Assembly (NCBI GenBank): GCA_023653095.1
Contig: JAMNXP010000002.1
Coordinates: 206,910 to 270,909, forward strand
DNA: 64,000 bases
Direction: 5' to 3'
Source of the DNA: Bacteroidia bacterium
GTDB lineage: Bacteria; Bacteroidota; Bacteroidia; NS11-12g; UBA955
Numbering within the stretch: position 1 is the first letter of the stretch; every line of letters starts with the position of its first letter. The notes under the pieces are model-generated. The model saw only the letters and a program-made list of their open reading frames with translations, was not told the origin of the DNA and searched no databases. Positions 58,834 through 64,000 of the stretch are shown here, piece by piece. A program made the position numbers and the translations under genes.

Positions 58834-60488
58834 TGGATAATTCGACCATTCTTTCACAAATTAGTATGTATGCCAAGCTCGCGGAGCTGCACGAAAAAAA
58901 TCCTTTTCGATATAAAGCCTTTGCGAATGCATCCTTCAACCTAAAGAAAATCAAAGATTCATTTTTAGAAATGAGTGACGCTGATTTGTTGAGCGTGCCT
59001 GGAGTGGGAAAGGGAGTTGTGGAAGCCATCCGTGACATTCAACGTTCAGGTTCTTTTGCGGATCTTCAGGAGTTGGTGGAAATTACGCCTGACGGTATTG
59101 TTGAAATTTTAAAAATTAAAGGACTTGGCCCCAAAAAGGTTTCGGTGATTTGGAGGGAGTTGGGAATAGAGTCTTCGGCTGATTTACTCAATGCCTGCAG
59201 AGAAAATAGATTGCTATCGGTCAAGGGATTTGGATTAAAGACCCAAGCGGATGTAATTCATTCTATTGAATTTGCCCTTTCTTCAAAAGGGCGTTGGCAT
59301 TACGCTCGATTGTTAGAGCCTGCAACCGAATTCAAAGACCATTTAAAGAAATTTTTTAACGGTTCCAGAATAGAATTTACAGGAGCGTTTCGCAGGGCTA
59401 TGCCCGAAATTGATAAGATTGAAGTCTTGGTTGATCTTGAACCAGACGAAGTGATTGAATACTGTGATGAAATGCAATACAACGCCGAGTGGGTTGATGA
59501 ACAACTCACCACGTGGTTACTAGGTCAATATCCTGTTGTGTTTCATTTTGCAGATAGAAGAGATTTTGAGCGCGTTTGGTTTGAAACCACCGGTTCTCAA
59601 GAACATTTAGAACTTCTTGGATATAATTCTACGGAATTTGAATCTGAAGAAAAAGTCTATCAATCGAGAGGATATTGTGTTATCGTCCCCGAGCAGCGCG
59701 AGGGATTGAATGAACTGAGAGAAGACTTCCCCCGAGAAGAACTCATTGAATTTTGGCAACTCAAAGGGGTGCTTCACAATCACACAACTTACAGTGATGG
59801 CTTGAATTCGTTGCGAGAAATGGCCGAATTTGCCCGGGATCAGAAATATGATTATTTGGGAATTTGCGATCACTCAAAGTCGGCTGGTTACGCTGGGGGA
59901 CTGAGTGAAGAAAGGTTGTTACAGCAAATCAAAGAAATTGATCAACTCAATGCGGAGCTTGCGCCTTTCAAAATATTTAAAGGAATTGAAAGCGATATAC
60001 TGTCTGATGGCAGTTTGGATTATTCGAACGAAGTTTTAGGTCTGTTGGATTTTGTGGTGGCATCGGTTCACAGCGGTTTGAAAATGGACGAGGAGAAAGC
60101 CAATCAAAGATTAATAAAGGCCATCGAGAATCCGTATACCACTATCTTGGGACATCCAACGGGTAGGCTTTTGCTGTTGAGGGAAGGTTATCCCATTGAT
60201 CATAAAAAAATCATAGATGCATGCGCAGCAAACGATGTGGTAATTGAATTGAACGCTCATCCTTGGAGATTGGATATTGACTGGAAATGGATTGATTATG
60301 CCCAAAGCAAAGGAGTGATGATTTCCATCAATCCTGATGCGCACGAAAAATCAGGGTATCATGACATGTATTTTGGTGCCTTGGCTGCGAGAAAAGGGGG
60401 CTTGTTGACCCGAAATACCTTGAATGCGATGGATTTGTCGGAATTTGAGTTTTTTATTCAAGAGAATCGAAAAAAGAAGGTGGGTTGA
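58833..60488 (+). CDS. PolX-like protein: helix-hairpin-helix repeats, degenerate polymerase core, PHP domain
   Basis: Protein of 551 residues related to bacterial DNA polymerase X. It has helix-hairpin-helix elements (LSVPGVGKGVVEAI near residue 53, KGLGPKKVSVIW near 94, LSVKGFGLKTQADVI near 126) and a nucleotidyltransferase-like core with EFTGAFRRAMPEIDKIEVLV near 185, where active PolX has GSxRRxxxTxxDxD. The two catalytic Asp positions read Lys and Glu, so polymerase activity is probably lost. The C-terminal PHP phosphoesterase is intact: GVLHNHTTYSDGLN near 310, GICDHSKSAGYAGG near 344, FKGIESDIL near 380, ASVHSGL near 410, GHPTGRLLL near 439 and SINPDAHE near 498. It probably acts as a nuclease in repair. 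Confidence 0.88.
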   Translation: MDNSTILSQISMYAKLAELHEKNPFRYKAFANASFNLKKIKDSFLEMSDADLLSVPGVGKGVVEAIRDIQRSGSFADLQELVEITPDGIVEILKIKGLGPKKVSVIWRELGIESSADLLNACRENRLLSVKGFGLKTQADVIHSIEFALSSKGRWHYARLLEPATEFKDHLKKFFNGSRIEFTGAFRRAMPEIDKIEVLVDLEPDEVIEYCDEMQYNAEWVDEQLTTWLLGQYPVVFHFADRRDFERVWFETTGSQEHLELLGYNSTEFESEEKVYQSRGYCVIVPEQREGLNELREDFPREELIEFWQLKGVLHNHTTYSDGLNSLREMAEFARDQKYDYLGICDHSKSAGYAGGLSEERLLQQIKEIDQLNAELAPFKIFKGIESDILSDGSLDYSNEVLGLLDFVVASVHSGLKMDEEKANQRLIKAIENPYTTILGHPTGRLLLLREGYPIDHKKIIDACAANDVVIELNAHPWRLDIDWKWIDYAQSKGVMISINPDAHEKSGYHDMYFGALAARKGGLLTRNTLNAMDLSEFEFFIQENRKKKVG

Positions 60489-60490
60489 AA

Positions 60491-61477
60491 ATGAGGATTT
60501 TGGTGGTTAGATTCAGTTCCATTGGCGATATTGTATTGACCACGCCTATTTTTAGATTGTTGAAAGCGCGATTTCCGAAGGCGGAGATTCATTGGGTTAC
60601 AAAAGGGGCTTTTGCTTCTGTTTTAGATGGAAATCTCAACATTGATAGAGTTTGGAAGTGGGATGATGCCGAAGAACGCAAAGAACTGAAGAAGTCCTCG
60701 TTTGATTTTGTGGTTGATCTTCAAAAAAATGCGCGTTCACGGCAAGTAAAATGGATGTTTTTCGGAACTCCCAATACCACTATTTCTAAACAAAACTTCA
60801 GAAAGTTAATTTGGGTTGCTTTTAAGCAACATCGATTGAAAAAGTGTCCATGGTTAGCTAAAGTGTTGGAATGCCGTTCATTTACCAACCGCTGCATTGA
60901 TGTGTTAAAGGTATTTGGTGTAGAGGATGATGTTCAAGGGCTTGATTTTCAGGTTGATACCCATACAGAAAAAGAAGTTCGGAATCATTTTAGTGGCTTT
61001 TCTGATTTTACGTGTTTAAGTTTGGGTGGTTCTTTTTTTACCAAAAGATTGCCGTTGCAAAAATGGCAGCAATTGATTGTTGACTTGAACTGTGATGTGG
61101 TAATGATTGGCGGGAGTTCAGATATTTCAGAAGCTGATGCTTTAGAAAAAGCATTATTATCAAGTGATTTCCAGTTTAAAGTGAAGAATTTAGTGGGTAA
61201 ATTGAGTCTGAAAGAGTCGGCAGCAGCTGTGAAATTGAGTGCGGGTGTTTTTACCGGAGATACAGGAATGCTTCATATTTCAGCGGCATTAGGCAAACAG
61301 GTTCATCTGATTTGGGGCAATACCATTCCTGAATTTGGCATGGTTCCACCCTTAAAGCAAGGGGGCGAGTTGTTGCAAAATGAAGTGGAAGGATTGAGTT
61401 GCAGGCCTTGTTCGAAACTCGGATTTGATGCTTGTCCGAAGGGACATTTTAACTGCATGAACAACTTGCAGATTTAA
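60491..61477 (+). CDS. Glycosyltransferase family 9 (heptosyltransferase-like)
   Basis: Transfers a sugar, often heptose, in LPS or surface glycan assembly. The product has 328 residues. The start ATG at 60491 is preferred over TTG at 60485, which overlaps the polX stop. Motifs are RILVVRFSSIGDIVLTTPIF near the start, FDFVVDLQKNARSRQ near residue 75, CLSLGGSFFTKRLPLQKW near 175 and FTGDTGMLHISAALGKQVHL near 257 with IWGNTIPEFGM. The C-terminal CRPCSKLGFDACPKGHFNCM is a Cys-rich segment common in this branch. The acceptor is unknown and no other LPS genes are adjacent. Confidence 0.9.
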   Translation: MRILVVRFSSIGDIVLTTPIFRLLKARFPKAEIHWVTKGAFASVLDGNLNIDRVWKWDDAEERKELKKSSFDFVVDLQKNARSRQVKWMFFGTPNTTISKQNFRKLIWVAFKQHRLKKCPWLAKVLECRSFTNRCIDVLKVFGVEDDVQGLDFQVDTHTEKEVRNHFSGFSDFTCLSLGGSFFTKRLPLQKWQQLIVDLNCDVVMIGGSSDISEADALEKALLSSDFQFKVKNLVGKLSLKESAAAVKLSAGVFTGDTGMLHISAALGKQVHLIWGNTIPEFGMVPPLKQGGELLQNEVEGLSCRPCSKLGFDACPKGHFNCMNNLQI

Positions 61478-61547
61478 ATATCGTTAAACACACTTTTTTT
61501 CCTTATTTTCGCGACCTTAAATAATTTGTCGAGAATTCTAATTACCA

Positions 61548-64000
61548 ATGAAAAGCAATAAATCGATTGTCGTATTTTCTGTCATTTTGGCCTTAGCGTC
61601 ATTGTTCCAATTGACTTTTACTTTCAAAGCCAGAGGATTTGAACAGGAAGCTAGAGAGTTTGCTGTGAAGAAAGCAAAATTTGGAGTGAGCGAAAAAGAA
61701 GCTTACCGCCGCTACATTGACAGCCTTGGAAACAAAGACTATTACAGTTTTTTGGGTATCATGAGCTACACTTATTTTGAGTGTAAAGAGAAAGAATTGA
61801 ATCTAGGTTTGGACCTTCGCGGGGGTATGAACGTAATCTTGGAAGTTGAAAAAGACGCCATCATTCGTGTTCTTGCCAATGATCCAACCGATGCAGATCT
61901 ATTGAAAGCTCTTCAATTGGCGAATATTGAAGTTAGAGACAAAGGAACTGACTATGTGGAGGCTTTTGTTTCAAGTTTCAAGAAAACGGCTCCCAATAGA
62001 AAATTGGCAGTGTTGTTTGTTAAAGGAAACAATTCAACCATCCAAGCTGGAAGTGAAGAAATTGAAGTTAAAAACTACCTTCAAGCGTCAATCAAAACCG
62101 CTGTTTCTAACGTGAAGCAGGTTGTTGAAAAACGTATCAACCAAGCTAACGTCACTCAACCTAACGTACAAGAGGTTGACGGAGGTCGTATCAGCGTTGA
62201 ATTACCTGGTGTAGACAATCCACGTCGTATGGAAGAATTGGTTGAGAAATCTGCACAATTAGAATTTTACGAGGTGTATGGTGGAGTTGAAGGTTCAAAG
62301 ATTTTAAACAATTTAATAAAAGTGGTTCCAGGTGTTGCTGCAGTTTCAAATGATACAACAGCAACAGATTCAACTACGTCAAATGTTACACCTGTTGGTA
62401 AAAGTAGATTGGCAAGTATCTTGAAGCCTTTCGGTACCGGACAAGAATCTAGTATTGCAACTATCAAAGCGGCTGATCGTGAACTGTTGGAAAAGATGCT
62501 GTTAGACGAAGCTTATCAAACCGTTCTTGCAAATAACGTGAAGATAGCATACAGTGCCAAGCCAATGGATGTAGATGCTAACGGTAAAGAGGTAGCAAAT
62601 TCAGATGAATATTATGTTTATTTCTTGAAGAAAGATCGCGATGGAAACGCTGCACTTGCTTCTGGAGATGAAAACATCATTGAAGATGCTCGTGAAAATA
62701 CGAACCAAACAGGTCAGATTGAGGTTGTTATGCAAATGACACCTGCAGCTGCCACTCGTTGGGCTCAAGTAACAGGTGCTAACGTGGGTAAATATATTGC
62801 TATTGTTCTCGATAATAGAGTTTATAGCGCTCCGGTGGTTAACCAAAAAATTACTGGCGGTAACTCACAGATTTCTGGAAATTTTGATATTCGTGAAGCT
62901 CAAGATTTGGCAAACGTTTTGAAAGCGGGTAAACTTCCTGCACCTGCCAGAATCGTTGCAAGTGAAGAAGTAGGAGCATCTTTGGGTAAAGCTTCTATTG
63001 ATAGAGGTTTGAACTCATTGATGATTGGTTTCTTGTCAGTCGTTATTTTCATGGTGCTTTACTACAACCGCGCAGGTTGGATGGCCATTGTAGCGGTTTT
63101 GGGTAACGTTTATTTAATTTTTGGTGTACTATCAAGCTTAGGTGCAGCCTTGACTCTGCCTGGTATAGCTGGTATCATCTTGACTGTAGGTATGGCTGTT
63201 GACGCGAACGTTTTGATTTATGAAAGGATCAAAGATGAGTTGGCAAGCGGTAAAGGCATTCGCACTGCCATTGATTTAGGATTTAAACATGCATTGAGCG
63301 CCATTATAGATTCGAACATCACTACGTTGTTGGCTGGCTTTATTTTGACTTTTGCTGGTTCAGGACCAGCTTACGGTTTTGCCATCATCCTAGTAATTGG
63401 TATCTTCTCTTCAATGTTCACCGCATTGTTCATTACTCGTTGGTTGCTTGAAAATCGTGCATCTAAGGGTAAAGAAATTGCCTTTGATACTTCTTGGAAT
63501 AGAAACTTCCTAAAAGGTAAAAATATTGATTTTGTAACCAATCGTAAGAAATACTATATATTCTCGGCTTTATTTATTGTTGCTGGTATTATAGCTTTTG
63601 TAATGAAAGGCGGTATCACAACTGGTATTGACTTCAAAGGAGGTAATGCGTTAATCATTCAATTTGATCCTTCTCAAAAATACCAAACTGAAGATATCAA
63701 GAAAACTTTAGATGCTTCTCTGAATGAGTCAAGCAATGAGGTAAAGTCATTCGGTAGTGAAGGACAATTTAAAATATTATCAACGTATTTAGTAAAAGAC
63801 GATAGTAAAGAAGCTCGTGAAAAGGTTAAAACAGATGTATTGGAATCATTAAACAAAGGTGGTTTCAAGCTCATGACTCCAAAAGATGCTGAATCTCCTA
63901 TTGTTTCTAGTCAACGTGTATTCGCTTCTATCGCAACAGAAACCAGAAATACAAGTACCGTATTGGTTATCTTGGCCATTGTTGGAATATTCTTGTACAT
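61548..64000 (+). CDS. secDF: Fused SecD-SecF protein translocase subunit (partial, C-terminus outside window)
   Basis: SecDF uses the proton gradient to pull preproteins out of SecYEG. The frame starts MKSNKSIVVFSVILALASLF at 61548 and stays open to the window end (817 codons). The SecD part shows LNLGLDLRGGMNVILEVEKD near residue 84, then the P1 domain with ITGGNSQISGNFDIREAQDL near 439 and the Gly-rich helix LTVGMAVDANVLIYERIKDE near 544. SecF begins near 645 with a TM helix and ITTGIDFKGGNALIIQF near 687. The fused form of about 1,000 residues is normal in Bacteroidota. A TATTTTCG box at 61504-61511 gives a 36-base leader. Confidence 0.95.
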   Translation, partial: MKSNKSIVVFSVILALASLFQLTFTFKARGFEQEAREFAVKKAKFGVSEKEAYRRYIDSLGNKDYYSFLGIMSYTYFECKEKELNLGLDLRGGMNVILEVEKDAIIRVLANDPTDADLLKALQLANIEVRDKGTDYVEAFVSSFKKTAPNRKLAVLFVKGNNSTIQAGSEEIEVKNYLQASIKTAVSNVKQVVEKRINQANVTQPNVQEVDGGRISVELPGVDNPRRMEELVEKSAQLEFYEVYGGVEGSKILNNLIKVVPGVAAVSNDTTATDSTTSNVTPVGKSRLASILKPFGTGQESSIATIKAADRELLEKMLLDEAYQTVLANNVKIAYSAKPMDVDANGKEVANSDEYYVYFLKKDRDGNAALASGDENIIEDARENTNQTGQIEVVMQMTPAAATRWAQVTGANVGKYIAIVLDNRVYSAPVVNQKITGGNSQISGNFDIREAQDLANVLKAGKLPAPARIVASEEVGASLGKASIDRGLNSLMIGFLSVVIFMVLYYNRAGWMAIVAVLGNVYLIFGVLSSLGAALTLPGIAGIILTVGMAVDANVLIYERIKDELASGKGIRTAIDLGFKHALSAIIDSNITTLLAGFILTFAGSGPAYGFAIILVIGIFSSMFTALFITRWLLENRASKGKEIAFDTSWNRNFLKGKNIDFVTNRKKYYIFSALFIVAGIIAFVMKGGITTGIDFKGGNALIIQFDPSQKYQTEDIKKTLDASLNESSNEVKSFGSEGQFKILSTYLVKDDSKEAREKVKTDVLESLNKGGFKLMTPKDAESPIVSSQRVFASIATETRNTSTVLVILAIVGIFLY

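Overview
The window comes from a member of the Bacteroidota, most likely a Flavobacteriales-type bacterium with about 40% GC. The evidence is type IX secretion (T9SS) C-terminal sorting domains of type A and type B, PorP/SprF, two HmuY-type haem-binding proteins, Bacteroidota-restricted families (DUF4294, DUF4296, DUF3098, DUF3127, DUF4159), a fused alpha-beta branched-chain 2-oxoacid dehydrogenase E1, and many promoters of the Bacteroidota TAnnTTTG type instead of Shine-Dalgarno sites. Coding density is very high: 49 protein genes (two cut by the window edges), no rRNA or tRNA gene seen, and no gene-free stretch longer than 300 bases.

Layout. 1-6100 (minus): the recO start, then a haem/iron acquisition operon read from 6100 downwards: T9SS-exported HmuY-like protein, TonB-dependent receptor, HmuY lipoprotein, TolB-like propeller. 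A strong promoter and 21-bp-phased direct repeats lie upstream. 6244-11966 (plus): HscA-like Hsp70, a small outer-membrane protein, MtaB, an Lgt-family protein, DUF4294. 11944-14033 (minus): FecCD-type permease and substrate-binding lipoprotein. 14116-21796 (mostly plus): DivIC/FtsB, dnaN, yggS (minus), DUF4296 lipoprotein, mutS2, folD, queE, serine hydrolase. 21785-29629: a secreted protein and formimidoyltransferase-cyclodeaminase (minus), glmM and ychF (plus), fused 2-oxoacid dehydrogenase E1 (minus) and a small secreted protein. Two composite heptanucleotide repeat elements sit at 22732-22900 and 27131-27309. 29694-34000 (plus): ECF sigma factor, an envelope-spanning barrel protein, a large T9SS type A protein. 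33968-35882 (minus): meaB, tsaD. 35925-49383 (plus): TamB, MacB-like permease, outer-membrane barrel, DUF3127 protein, then a type B adhesin paired with a PorP/SprF-SPOR protein. 49384-51933 (minus): DUF4159, uppP, DUF3098, ftsX. 52018-64000 (plus): exonuclease, type B adhesin, purL, FAD oxidoreductase, secreted protein, PolX-like PHP protein, glycosyltransferase 9, secDF (cut by the right edge).

How the genes work together. Much of the window builds or serves the cell envelope: TamB, SecDF, Lgt, UppP, FtsX/DivIC, T9SS cargo and PorP, and haem and iron uptake. The rest is housekeeping: one-carbon and purine metabolism (folD, the cyclodeaminase, purL), tRNA modification (mtaB, tsaD, queE), and DNA replication and repair (dnaN, recO, mutS2).

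The most interesting signals are not protein families. (1) About ten genes carry an exact TAnnTTTG box ending 4-7 nt before the start codon, so their mRNAs should be leaderless. (2) Two composite period-7 repeat elements follow stop codons in the same polarity and share a TTC-loop hairpin. (3) A 12-mer, TTTTCGGGGGAC, recurs four times in unrelated reading frames.
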